DNA of 64,000 nucleotides. Source: Larus michahellis. Taxonomy: Eukaryota; Chordata; Aves; Charadriiformes; Laridae. Both the position numbers and the translations under genes were made by a program. The stretch lies in the NCBI RefSeq assembly GCF_964199755.1, contig NC_133913.1:8224201-8288200 (forward strand), in the 5' to 3' direction. Below are positions 11,701-20,109 of the stretch, piece by piece (position 1 is the stretch's first letter; each line of letters begins with the position of its first letter). Below the pieces are notes generated by a model, which was given only the letters and a program-made list of their open reading frames with translations, ran no database searches and was not told the DNA's origin.

Positions 11701-13580
11701 TGGCAGCTCCTGGACATAGCACAGGCTGATGGTCACTTCGCTGTTAGGAGGCAGGGTCCCCAAGAAACAAGCGAACACAGGACCCCAAAGATCCCACTGG
11801 TTCTGCAGGTATCCTAAATTCTCCATGCCTGAAGTGGCTCTGCACAGCTGCTGGGCCTGCCACAGAGGGAGAAAATTGTGTCACAGGCCTCCACAGGATT
11901 CCATTCTCTCACCTCCACCCTTCATCCCAATCTGCTGACCCCCTCTCACCACAGTCCCAATACCTCCTCCTTCTCCCAGAGCATTGCTTCAATGCGAGTG
12001 TCCCCCATGGTAGCGTAGAAGGTGTGTACAACAGTATCAGAGTCCACAGGAAATACGAACATGGTCTCCTTAGGGACTTGGTGCGTATTGCGGAAAAACA
12101 GCTCAGACACCACATCAGCCACAAAGTCCTGGATGGTTACATTTACTGTCACACTTTCCAGCTCCATTTCAGAATAGGAAGAAAAGAACCATATTCCCCT
12201 CTGGAATAAGCCTGAGGAAGACACAACAGCTGTCAGATTCCCTGGCTGCACGTAGGAAACTTTAAATTTGAGGTGTCTGCTTGTAATGGGAAAAAATTTC
12301 GTGTCCAAACCTGCCACAGAAATGCCAGTTGCAGAAGCTGACAAATAGTAATAAAAAGTCCCTGAGGCTGTCAACGTGTTTCCCATCTTTCTAAGCCCCT
12401 TTCTGTCCAACACACAACAACTGTGCCCTCAGATCACCTAAATGCGTTGTGCTTCATCTTAGTTCAGGCCTTCCATGGCATTGAGAGGAGTCTGTCTGTC
12501 CCCCAGCACATAGAGTGTGACAGTCCCACAATAGAGCTTCATGCAAACTGCAGGAGGTGCCCTGCAGCTCCTCAAACCTTCAGACCATATCTCAGAGATA
12601 GGAGCAGGTGCTGTCACCTGCTTTGAGACTAATGCTCCAAAGAGATTATCTTGATTTTCAACTTAAGTAGATATACTACTCATTTTGGACTACTGGAAGG
12701 GAAGGGGGGACCATACCAAGGGCACTTAGCATGGCATCAGAGGTACAGTCACAGGAAGTTACTTCATCTCCTTTTCATTGTCAGCAGTGGAGATGTTTCT
12801 TGATGACCTCGCTTCCTCACCTGTCATACCTGTAGCATATGTTTTATTTGAGGCCAACAATATGCACATGCAAATTTGATGATCTGTCTTCCTGTTATGA
12901 CAGCAGCCCATGGAAAGGCAACCTTCTCCATACCTTTGCACGCAGTTTGAGATGAAGAGCATCTCGTATTAGGGCAAGGTTTGGCATCAGTGGTGTGTCA
13001 AACCTGATGGCAAAATGCGTTGGAGTAGTGTCTTAGTCAAGAATGGCATAACATTGTAGTAGGAACAGAGGGACAGTTAGCAAAGGAAGGTATAAGACCT
13101 TCACAGGAGTTGTTGTAATGTCTTGGAAGGGGATGGTATACAGAAGATGGTAGAGTTCACCTGGAGGGAACAATGCAACTCACCAATCAAGTGATGTACC
13201 TAGGTATCACAACACAATTCAGTAGTGGATGATTTAGCACCACAGTAGAGGTGATGCAATATCCTAGCACTGAGGAGTGTTGCCCCCCCATCCCATAGTG
13301 CCAGACGTCTCTTCTGCATCATCCCCTCACTTTGTGATGGTTTCCCTGGAAAGCCTTCAGCACTTACAAAATCACACTTACAAAAACATCTTTTACTATG
13401 TCGTCCAGAAAAAGTGAAGGCTGACTACAGGCCCTGCTCCTGAGTTCCCAGTACATGGTGAGGTATGCCTCCTTGTCAATGACCCAAGAAATCAGTTGCT
13501 TCCCACGTTGCTCTCCCAGATAAAATCTTCCCCACTGCTCACAGATGCCACCTTTATGGCCCCAACTCACCTCTATACAT
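2656..13580 (-). CDS. VWA5A-like: VWA5A-like gene, copy A (VIT + VWA domains), multi-exon
   Basis: The spliced product resembles VWA5A (BCSC-1/LOH11CR2A, 786 residues in human) from end to end. Coding exons on the minus strand are 13571-13580 (candidate start), 11964-12211, 11634-11856, 11126-11271, 10879-10993, 10574-10701, 10341-10429, 9940-10084, 9438-9520, 8097-8211, 7755-7919, 7365-7468, 6925-7106, 6554-6675, 3384-3599, 2948-3071 and 2656-2774. All have GT-AG borders and compatible phases. They sum to 2334 bases, which is 777 codons plus a stop. VIT spans about residues 4-160, the VWA region about 255-435, and a conserved C-terminal domain about 640-765. VWA5A is a putative tumour suppressor of unclear biochemistry. 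Oddities are a VWA domain without its MIDAS residues and a short C-terminal extension. Open frames across all exons argue against a pseudogene. The first exon and the exon at 6554-6675 are the least certain. Confidence 0.85.
2948..3071 (-). CDS. VWA5A-like: VWA5A-like A exon 16: C-terminal domain
   Basis: The exon is 124 bases, acceptor CCCCCACAG, donor GTAAGA. It encodes [20 protein letters not shown] and [13 protein letters not shown], matching human SSGWATILAVIWLHSNGK and ERKAVAWMRAHAG. Confidence 0.88.
3384..3599 (-). CDS. VWA5A-like: VWA5A-like A exon 15: C-terminal domain
   Basis: The exon encodes [20 protein letters not shown] and [11 protein letters not shown], matching human LIYHQNASGSWDLNEDLAKI and copy [21 protein letters not shown] chose the acceptor after CCAGAAG because it keeps phase 0 from the previous exon. 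The stronger-looking AG at 3608 would need a different partner phase. Confidence 0.8.
3868..4302 (+). mobile_element. CR1 LINE fragment in intron 14 of copy A
   Basis: The plus strand encodes the end of CR1 ORF2: [36 protein letters not shown] and [13 protein letters not shown], then [13 protein letters not shown] in another frame. It stops abruptly at about 4302 inside a YNYLN-like stretch and lacks the CR1 3' end. Confidence 0.9.
4303..4715 (-). mobile_element. CR1 LINE fragment, inverted next to the previous one
   Basis: The plus strand begins CATAGAATCATAGAATGGTT at 4303, the complement of a CR1 3' end. It continues through the 3' UTR and the C-terminal ORF2 region (readable on the minus strand as [15 protein letters not shown] and [10 protein letters not shown]). 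It is 5' truncated at about 4715. It abuts the plus-oriented CR1 fragment directly. Confidence 0.9.
4716..6553. other. Intron 14 of copy A, no other element recognised
   Basis: Apart from the two CR1 pieces the intron is unique-looking sequence. A minus-strand open stretch at 5722-5994 was considered as an extra exon but has no counterpart in copy B or in human VWA5A. Confidence 0.5.
6554..6675 (-). CDS. VWA5A-like: VWA5A-like A exon 14: variable linker
   Basis: The exon is 122 bases with a strong acceptor (TAGCTTCAG) and donor (AAAG then GTAAGG). It is open in the required frame and serine-rich ([18 protein letters not shown]). It shows almost no similarity to the copy B exon at 48223-48347 but is nearly the same length. 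Human has a poorly conserved stretch here too. Confidence 0.6.
6925..7106 (-). CDS. VWA5A-like: VWA5A-like A exon 13
   Basis: The exon is 182 bases, equal in copy B. It encodes [18 protein letters not shown] and [18 protein letters not shown], matching human LTIHRLAAKSLL and LNLSLESGVISSFTAFIAI. The donor is GTAAGG. Confidence 0.88.
7365..7468 (-). CDS. VWA5A-like: VWA5A-like A exon 12
   Basis: The exon is 104 bases, equal in copy B. It encodes [26 protein letters not shown] in one run of beta strands, like human GEVCLKYTLQGKTFEDKVTF. Confidence 0.87.
7755..7919 (-). CDS. VWA5A-like: VWA5A-like A exon 11
   Basis: The exon is 165 bases (55 codons), phase 0 at both ends, equal in copy B. It encodes [28 protein letters not shown] and [18 protein letters not shown], matching human LKRSLQPVVEDVSLSWHLPP. 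Confidence 0.9.
8097..8211 (-). CDS. VWA5A-like: VWA5A-like A exon 10: end of VWA domain
   Basis: The exon is 115 bases. It encodes [20 protein letters not shown] and [18 protein letters not shown], aligned to human CFSFGIGEGTSTSLIKGIA and ITGKDRMQSK. Confidence 0.85.
8316..9055 (-). mobile_element. CR1 LINE fragment in intron 9 of copy A
   Basis: On the minus strand a CR1 ORF2 C-terminus is readable ([46 protein letters not shown]), then the 3' UTR, ending in the ATTCTGTGATTCTGTAATTCTGTG-like tail at 8316. It is 5' truncated. A different CR1 sits in the same intron of copy B. Confidence 0.93.
9438..9520 (-). CDS. VWA5A-like: VWA5A-like A exon 9: VWA domain
   Basis: The exon is 83 bases, flanked by CCCTCAG and GTAATG. 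It encodes [20 protein letters not shown]. The MIDAS aspartate site, TDGE in human, is IQRK here. Confidence 0.83.
9940..10084 (-). CDS. VWA5A-like: VWA5A-like A exon 8: VWA domain
   Basis: The exon is 145 bases. It encodes [20 protein letters not shown] and [13 protein letters not shown]. The MIDAS threonine of human (LGGTEIL) is a cysteine here. Confidence 0.87.
10341..10429 (-). CDS. VWA5A-like: VWA5A-like A exon 7
   Basis: The exon is 89 bases. It encodes [20 protein letters not shown] and FGATFKAFY, matching human LILLLKSLPIGCYFNIYGFG. The 144-base intron before it holds nothing resembling the human QLRIQAAK segment. Confidence 0.88.
10574..10701 (-). CDS. VWA5A-like: VWA5A-like A exon 6: start of VWA domain, MIDAS lost
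   Basis: The exon is 128 bases. It encodes [20 protein letters not shown] and then [16 protein letters not shown]. Human VWA5A has FIFLMDRSGSM here, a DxSxS metal-ion motif. Copy A has DCSLF, so the last serine of the motif is missing. Confidence 0.87.
10879..10993 (-). CDS. VWA5A-like: VWA5A-like A exon 5
   Basis: The exon is 115 bases, identical in length and phase to copy B. It encodes [20 protein letters not shown], matching human DVELLIYYNEVHTPSVVLE. The donor is GTGAGT. Confidence 0.85.
11126..11271 (-). CDS. VWA5A-like: VWA5A-like A exon 4: linker after VIT
   Basis: The exon is 146 bases, acceptor TTTCTGCAG, donor GTACGG. The translation includes [20 protein letters not shown] and TPDQTSAV, aligning with [20 protein letters not shown] and AQDHSTAQ in copy B. 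Confidence 0.8.
11634..11856 (-). CDS. VWA5A-like: VWA5A-like A exon 3: VIT domain, second half
   Basis: The exon is 223 bases, the same length as its copy B partner, starts in phase 0 and ends in phase 1. It encodes [20 protein letters not shown] then [14 protein letters not shown], matching the human NVGNLQPGSKAAVTLKYVQELPLEADGA region. Confidence 0.88.
11964..12211 (-). CDS. VWA5A-like: VWA5A-like A exon 2: VIT domain, first half
   Basis: The exon is 248 bases, with acceptor TCTTCCTCAG and donor GTATTG. It encodes [20 protein letters not shown] and [19 protein letters not shown], the VIT-domain strands that align with the human VNIYEFVAGVSATLNY and FVFPMDEDSAVYSF segments. The partner exon in copy B is 54005-54246. 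Confidence 0.85.
13571..13580 (-). CDS. VWA5A-like: VWA5A-like A: candidate first coding exon (ATG)
   Basis: On the minus strand ATGTATAGAG is followed directly by GTGAGT, a near-perfect donor. It ends in phase 1 with a G, exactly what the next exon (starting GC in phase 1) needs, and gives MYRG joined to LFQRGIW. As I recall it, human VWA5A also begins with a very short coding exon ending in glycine (MVHFCG). Support is splice signal and phase only. Confidence 0.45.
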
Positions 13581-16500
13581 ATACCTTTTGCTCAGGATGC
13601 CACTTTTCCTCATCTTAACTCTTTAGTTGAAGACAGCTTCTGTGTGGGAAAGAGCATGAAGTGAGCTATGAGGACCTTGTGGGAAAAAAAAAAGGGCACC
13701 TCCATCTTGCCTTGCTCCAAGGTACGGAGCTACCCCCGCATACATGGGACAAGATGACTCTTTGCTTCTTCACATCCCACCTCAGGATCCTTTTTGCCCC
13801 TCTGTCACCAACCTGGTAGCAGATTAGTAGGAGACAGGCGTCGGATGGGAGTTGCAGGTGTCAAAAATGCCTATCGGTTCAGTGGGGTGGCGGTGCTTAA
13901 ATCAGATTGGAGCACAGGGAAGGTGGGCGCAACGATGTGTCAAAGTCTGAGACACAAGGCACGGGATGCGTTTGGGCCTGAGTGATAATTGCACCTGGAA
14001 GACACCAGTACCAATGATGACAGAGGAAGAAATAGGCAGAGAAGCAGAAAGATAGAGCAGGCGAAGAACGGTCTGGGAGGATGAGTGGAAGAATGCATGA
14101 ATTCGTATGAGGAGAGTGGCATAGTTGGATAGTTGGAGGGGGCTATATTTAGTGGCAGTAAGAGTCAATGGCAGAAAACAGTGAACGTATGGGGAATTGG
14201 GGAGGGGAATGGATGAATGAATTTGTAGTTGGGATGCATGGATGCACATCCAAGGAAGAGGGGGGCAGGAAGTTGTTGGAGGAATTGATGAGCAAATGCA
14301 GTTGTGTGGAATGTGAGGGAGTGGGTGATAAAAAGGTGCCCGGTTTGTGACTAATCTGTCAATTAGGCAGATAAAGAGAGGCGTCTAAAGCCACAAGCCT
14401 TTCTACAGGTCAGTGGTCTGGAAGTCTCCCAGTACTGAATAAAGCTTTAACTCCACTGTCAAAACATTGGACAGGAGGGCCATTTGCAGTGAGGAGCCCT
14501 AGAACAGCTGAGTGTTTCTTGCAAAGGTGGGGAAATCCTATCTAGCTGTCTCCCATAGGTCCTGTGCTATGTATATTGGCATCACGTGTCTATCTTGGAA
14601 ATGACAGGACATCTAAAATTATACTAGACACTCGTGTTTCAACAACTAAATCTCATCCCTAAATTTAAATAAGAGCAAGAGCCTCTTCTGCTTATCACAA
14701 GAGTAGGATTCACTTCAAGATTATTATATAGAAATGTAGGTATTTAAAACGAGATATATTCAGATTAAGTTCTAAACCAATGCAAGGCTTTTGCCAGAGG
14801 GCACAAAAAGAGGGGGTGAGAATGGGGCACAGGAATGAATGAGGAGTGAGGGGAATGTGAAGGGAGGTAGAATGAGGCAGGGAAGGAGGGATGTGCATTC
14901 TGTGCTATAGTGATCCTGATGGGGACACCATTGTACATTAAGGACTTGGTGGTCCACATAGCAGTTAACCCAAGGAGGCACAGGACAGGACTGTGCCATG
15001 CTGCACATTCAGCTTGGCCTTCAGACCTGTGCTGGGCTGCACAAATCCCATGGCTGCAGGATAACTTCAGCCATCTCACTGTAAGAGCCAGCTCTGGAAC
15101 ATGCGCATTGTAATATGCTGTGTACTGACCGGAGGCCCATTTGATGCTGCACAACCCGGGTTCCCAGCGTCTGAGGGGACGTAAGATTATCTATACTGTC
15201 TTTATCATGTCGGCTCTAAGAAATGTATTTCAAATGATACTTTGCAGAATTTGTGTGTCTTTCTTACTGGGATCATAGTGAACAAGCACCTGGCTCCTGG
15301 GGCAAAACATTTTGCACAGACAGAAAGTCCCAGTGAAAAATACTTTTCTGGAAACGGGATAATTAGGAAGATACAGACTGAGAGCCTGGCTGGTCCCTGC
15401 ACAGGGCCATGGGGGGCAGTCACAAGAAACTTGGCCCAGATGGTTTTCCTGGTGAGTTGGGAATGTGAGGAGGGATTATCTGGATGTCCCAGGCCGGCTG
15501 AAGTATTAATGCAGACCAAGAAACACAGTGTAGGGCAAGCAAAAGGCAAGAAAAACGTGTGGTGTGTTCAGTTGTTGGTAATGTGCTCAGCGCTGTCACG
15601 GGGATGCTTGGAGCCAAAGCAGTGGCCCTGTGGGAGCTGCAGGCCCAGCAGTGTAAGAGGGGCCCAGGCAGCAAAAGGGGCAGGGGGCGCAGGGGGTGGC
15701 CAGTGCCGGGGACCGCTGAGACATGAGCCACTTGTGACGGGGTAAGGGGGATGGGAGACCTCGGGACCCCAGCAGGGTCGGGGCACAAGTGCAGCACCTG
15801 CAGCTCTGCACAGACGCCGGACACTGAGACGGCCAAGGCAGGGGCATGAAGGGAAGCACCGAGCCACGGGGCACCGGCCCTAGCTGCCACTCCCTCGGTC
15901 ACAGGGAAGAGGCGCCATCCTTAACTGCGCCCCGCTCCCTGCGAACAAGCCCAGGGAAGGGGCAGGTGCTCCCCGCATGGGTGGCAGGGAGGCTGGGGAC
16001 AAGGGGTGCGGGGGCACAGGCCCTTACACTCTGCTTGACCCACTGCGGAGCCGGCAGAGTACGCAGCAGGTGATGGCTCTGCAAGTACTGGGGCAGATGG
16101 AACCCAAAGTAATGGAAAGCCACCCCATTACCCCAGGATTAAAGTGATGACTGTTAAGAAAATCGGGGCTTAGGGTGGAAAAGTGTCCTTCTAACCTTGC
16201 AGCCGGGAGGATGCAATGCATGATTATGCAGTTCCCTCCCAGGCACGATAACAGAACACCCAAGAGAGCTGGGAGGAACCCTTGATGATCCTGCTTGGGG
16301 TGGGATTTCCAAGGGAATGGCTATCAGGAACGTCTCTTTAGTTCCCAGGTGAAGAATCATCTCCTGCTACCCTGACTCAGCCCAGCATTAACAGCAGTCT
16401 TTTATTCTGGGCCAGCGCTGCCCCAGGCAGACCTTCTGAGTTAATGGCCCCTTTTTCTTAACACACAGGAATCTCAAACAACTCCACAGGAATCAAGGTA

Positions 16501-18599
16501 ATTTTTTCGTGGAAGTTTGGGATCTGCCCAGAGCAAAAGCAGAGAGTGAGAAAAGTCAAAGGAAAAAAAAGGAATGAAGGAAAGCCAGCAGGTCCAAACC
16601 CAACACCAGGGATTTGGACTTCACTCACCACCAAACAGATGGACAGGTATAATTCTCCTCACTTTACTCATATGAAAAAACGAAGCACACACTCTCTCTC
16701 TCTGGTGCTCTCAGAGACTTCTGTCTTTAGTCATCCATCCTTCAAGCTGTACTTGGATAATCCTCCAAGTTCTGGAGGACACCTTTGTCAGAGGAATTCC
16801 TGGGCAAATAGCCCCTATTTGATGAAACCGAGAGTTGCTAAATCGATACAAAACTAAAGCTGTGGTTTTTTGTTCTTAGTAGAAATCCTGGTTTACTGAC
16901 AACTGCGTTTAAGGATTCCAATAACAGAATGCTCAGACATCCCTGTTATCATTATAAAACATTATTTTCTGTCAGGGTAAGAGATTGAATTTACAGATAT
17001 CATGATGGAGGATGTGCCTCATTTTGAATTTGGACCATAGCCTGCTGTCCGCGACCTTAGAGATCCCAAATGTGTAGGTACCATTTGAACTAAGTGGCCT
17101 GGCAGTTTGGGGCAGCAAACACAGACGGAGACACGGAAGCCTCCAAGCCTTTGCCAGGGTATGGCAAGCACAGACAGGCAAAAGCACACATGCACACAGA
17201 ACAGGTCTGCAAGCATTCCACGTGGAGGGAAGGAAGGATGGATGCACAGACAAACGCACTCACCGTGGAACCGCAGCCTGCAGCAGGAGCAATGAGCAGA
17301 CACGGGAATGGCCCCAGGACTCAAACCTGTCAGCTGCAGCAGGAAAGGATGTTCACAGGCGCTCTTGGAGGAGGAGGAGGGCTGATCATTGCGTCATTGC
17401 AGGAAGCAGCAGGGACGGGTGGGAGCTGCGGTTACAGCCGCAGTGCCTGGCCAGATTCCAGGAAAGGGAATGCTGCCAAATGCGCACTCTGGGATATGCA
17501 GTTAGGAACCAGGGATGATGCCCGCCCTGCCTGCTGGGATGAGGTAGGGGCACTGGAGATGCTGCCATCCCTGCCTGCTGGGATGGGTAGGAGGCAGTGG
17601 GCGTAGGGGTGCTCCAGGTCACTGGGCAGCTCTGGGAGGTCAGTGGAGCCCCGAAGAAAGCGGGATTGATGGGGAACCCACTTAGAGGGTACTTTTTGGG
17701 CCCAAACTGGGGACCCACGCTGGGAGGAGCAGAGGGCACTAATAGAGACAATGCTCTGGGTTGTTTACTGTCCTGGGGGCTCTGAGCTGTGGATGCTGCC
17801 TTGGAAAGGACTCTCGTGTGTGGCAGGGGTGTCTTGGGGAGAGAACTGCAGCAGTGCCGCACGGGGTGGGCAGGGGAGGGGGAGCTGCCCAGTACCACCT
17901 GCCCTGCGGGGGGGTTGGAGGCAGCTGAGGGAGGGGTGGGATCAGGGGAAGGCTCCCATGTTCCCGGTTGGGAAACACCTCCCCACCAGAAGCAGAAGTG
18001 GCTGCTGCACCAGGGAGCCATCCCATTCCTGCAGCCAAAGTGCACCCACACAAGCACTTCACCCTGCCTTCCTGACACTCTCCCCTGACTTTTCCTTTTC
18101 CAGCGGGCCTCAGCATGTCCAAGAGGATACAGGTAGGAAGGCAGTTTTGGACCAGTGAGAAAAACTTGGAAGAAGAGATGTCCATCTTGTGTCTTTATTC
18201 TAGACATTGCTGAGCTTGCTTGGAGTCATACACCTCCAGAAAAGTGAATGCGAAAGCGCCAGACATGGAAGGGGTGCTGATATGAATGAAATCTGGGGGC
18301 CTACATCAGAAGACAAGGTCCCATTTTCTTGAGGGGCACCGAGATCTCCTTGTTCCCCAGAGGACAGACTATTTAGGTTGAGAGCCGGAGTCACCAAAGT
18401 GCACTAGGTAGCTTGGGCATGATCTTGTCAGAGGAGCAGCTACAGTGTAGTCAGATGTCCATGTGCATGACTGTGGAGTAACAGACATGGTCAGACCCTG
18501 ATTTGCTTCTGGAACAGTGACATTTTCTATTTCCTACCTTGTGGCATTTCAGTAAGCCAGATTTCATCAATTTCTTTTCAGGGATTTTCTTCTCTGTTC
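13581..18599. other. Intergenic; G-rich and GC-rich stretches, no gene recognised
   Basis: GC-rich blocks lie at about 15590-16080 and 17100-18110, with a short near-tandem repeat (CCCTGCCTGCTGGGATG twice) at about 17525-17585. The long open frames there have biased composition and no recognisable domain. The blocks could contain promoter or 5' UTR exons of copy A, but nothing in the sequence fixes this. Confidence 0.4.
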
Positions 18600-18826
18600 T
18601 GGTTTTGGCTGTATAGAGTTAATTTTCTTCACAGTAGCTAGTATGGGGCTATGTTTTGTATTTGTGATTTGTGCTGAAAACAGCGTTGATAATATAGAGA
18701 TGTTTTCATTACTGTTGAACAGTGCTTACACAGAGTCAAGGCCATTTCTGCTCCTCATACCCACTCCACCAGTGAGCAGGCGGGGAGTGCACCAGGTGTT
18801 GGGAGAGGATAGGTGACTGTTTAATA
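18600..18826 (+). mobile_element. LTR fragment, avian ERV type (fossil)
   Basis: It begins TGGTTTTGGCTG and runs through AGTTAATTTTCTTCACAGTA and a TTACACAGAGTCAAGGCC stretch. This is the 5' part of the avian LTR family whose 3' end opens the window. It stops where an inverted fragment of a related LTR begins. It is broken. Confidence 0.65.
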
Positions 18827-19139
18827 AGTAAAGCAAAAGCCACGCACACAAGCAAAGCAATCCAAGGAATTCATTCACTACTTCCCATTGGCAGGCAGGT
18901 GTTCAGCCATCTCTAGGAAAGCGGGGCTCCGTCACATGTAATGGTTCCTTGGGAAAACAAACAACACCACTCCAAATGTTCCCCTCTTCCTTCTTCTTTC
19001 CCCAGCTTTATAGGCTGATCATGATGTCATATGGTATATGACATCATGATAATAGGCCTTTGGTCAGTTGGGGTCAGCTGTCCCAGCTGTGTCCCCTCCT
19101 AACTCCTTGTGCACTCCCAGCCTACTCCCTGGCTGGTTA
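18827..19139 (-). mobile_element. Inverted LTR fragment, same family group (fossil)
   Basis: The plus strand reads as the complement of the middle and 3' part of the same LTR type: TTTAATAAGTAAAGC complements the usual TTTACCTATTAAAC region, followed by the Y-rich TATA-proximal part and GGTCAGCTGTCCCAGCTG. With 18600-18826 it makes an inverted arrangement. A 33-base palindrome lies inside it. Confidence 0.6.
19018..19050. repeat. Perfect 15-base inverted repeat with 3-base loop
   Basis: The arms are ATCATGATGTCATAT and its complement, separated by GGT. Each arm holds a TGACATCA-like (CRE/AP-1-like) core. It lies in the U3-like part of the LTR fragment, where related copies have only one ATGACGTCAT-type site. 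Confidence 0.85.
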
Positions 19140-20109
19140 ATAACAGGCCTCAGTTGGCTGCCAGGTGCACACCAAGCTGCTCTGTCCCTCCTCTTTCTCA
19201 GCAGGACTCGGGGGAGGAAATAAGGACAGGCAAATTGCTCATCTGATACCATCATGGGCAAAAGAGACTCATCTTTAGGAAATGAATTTAATTTATTGTC
19301 AATAACAGAGTAGGAAACTGAGAAATAAAAACAAAACTAAAACCACCTTCCCACCACCTCTCTTCTTCCTAGGCTCAACTTTACCCCTGACTCTTCTACC
19401 TCATTCGCCCTGAGTGGCCCAGGGGAATGGGGAATGGAGATTGCAGTTAGTTCATAACATGTTTTGTCTGGCACTTCTTCCTCCTCATGCTCTTCCGCTG
19501 CTCCAGCATGGGGTTCTTCCCACAGGATACAGTCCATGAACTTCTCCAACGTGGGTTCTTCCCACGGGCTGCAGTTCTTCAAGAACTGCTCCAGCATGGG
19601 TCCTTTTCAATGGGCCACAGTCCATCAGGAACAGACTGCCCCAGCATTGGTCCCCCGCTGGTCACAACTTCCTTCGGGGCATCTCGACCTGCTCCAGCAT
19701 GGGGTCTTCAGTGGGCTGTGGTGTGGATATCCTCTCCTCTGTGGTTGTCCGTGGGCTGCAGGGGGAGAACCTGCTCCACCATGATCTTCTCCATGGGCTG
19801 CAAGAGGTGCTCTGCACCCATCCCCTGGAGCCCTTCTTCCCCCTCCTGCTTCACTGGCCTTGGTGTCTGCAGGGCTGTTTCTCTCACATTTTCTCACTCC
19901 TCTCTCACAGCTGCTGTGCGGTGTAAATATGTTATCACAGAGGTGCCACCAGCATTGCTCATTGGCTCTGTTTTGGGTAGTGGTGTGTCTGTCTTGGAGC
20001 CTTGGCTCTGTCTGACATGGGGGTAGCTCCTGGTCTCTTCTCACTGAGGACACCTCTGCAGCTCCCCTCCCACTTCCACCCTCAACCCAAGCCACATAAA
20101 CTCAATACA
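19140..20109 (-). mobile_element. Solo LTR of the second avian ERV family (fossil)
   Basis: It has the same organisation and orientation as 1170-1953. Read on the minus strand it starts TGTATTGAG, has GAGCCAATGAGC, several degenerate CTCCAGCATGGGG / CACGGGCTGCAG repeats (about 19500-19810 on the plus strand), and an AATAAATTA signal near 19292. No retroviral genes are attached. The open frames inside are repeat shadows. Confidence 0.65.

Noticed and set aside
17386-18207. 273-codon minus-strand open frame
   Set aside because: It is P/S/G-rich with no recognisable motif, and overlapping frames of similar length on both strands indicate a lack of stops due to GC content.
19464-20026. Overlapping plus-strand open frames of 106 and 179 codons
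   Set aside because: They lie in the repeat-bearing LTR and read the CTCCAGCATGGG-type tandem units.
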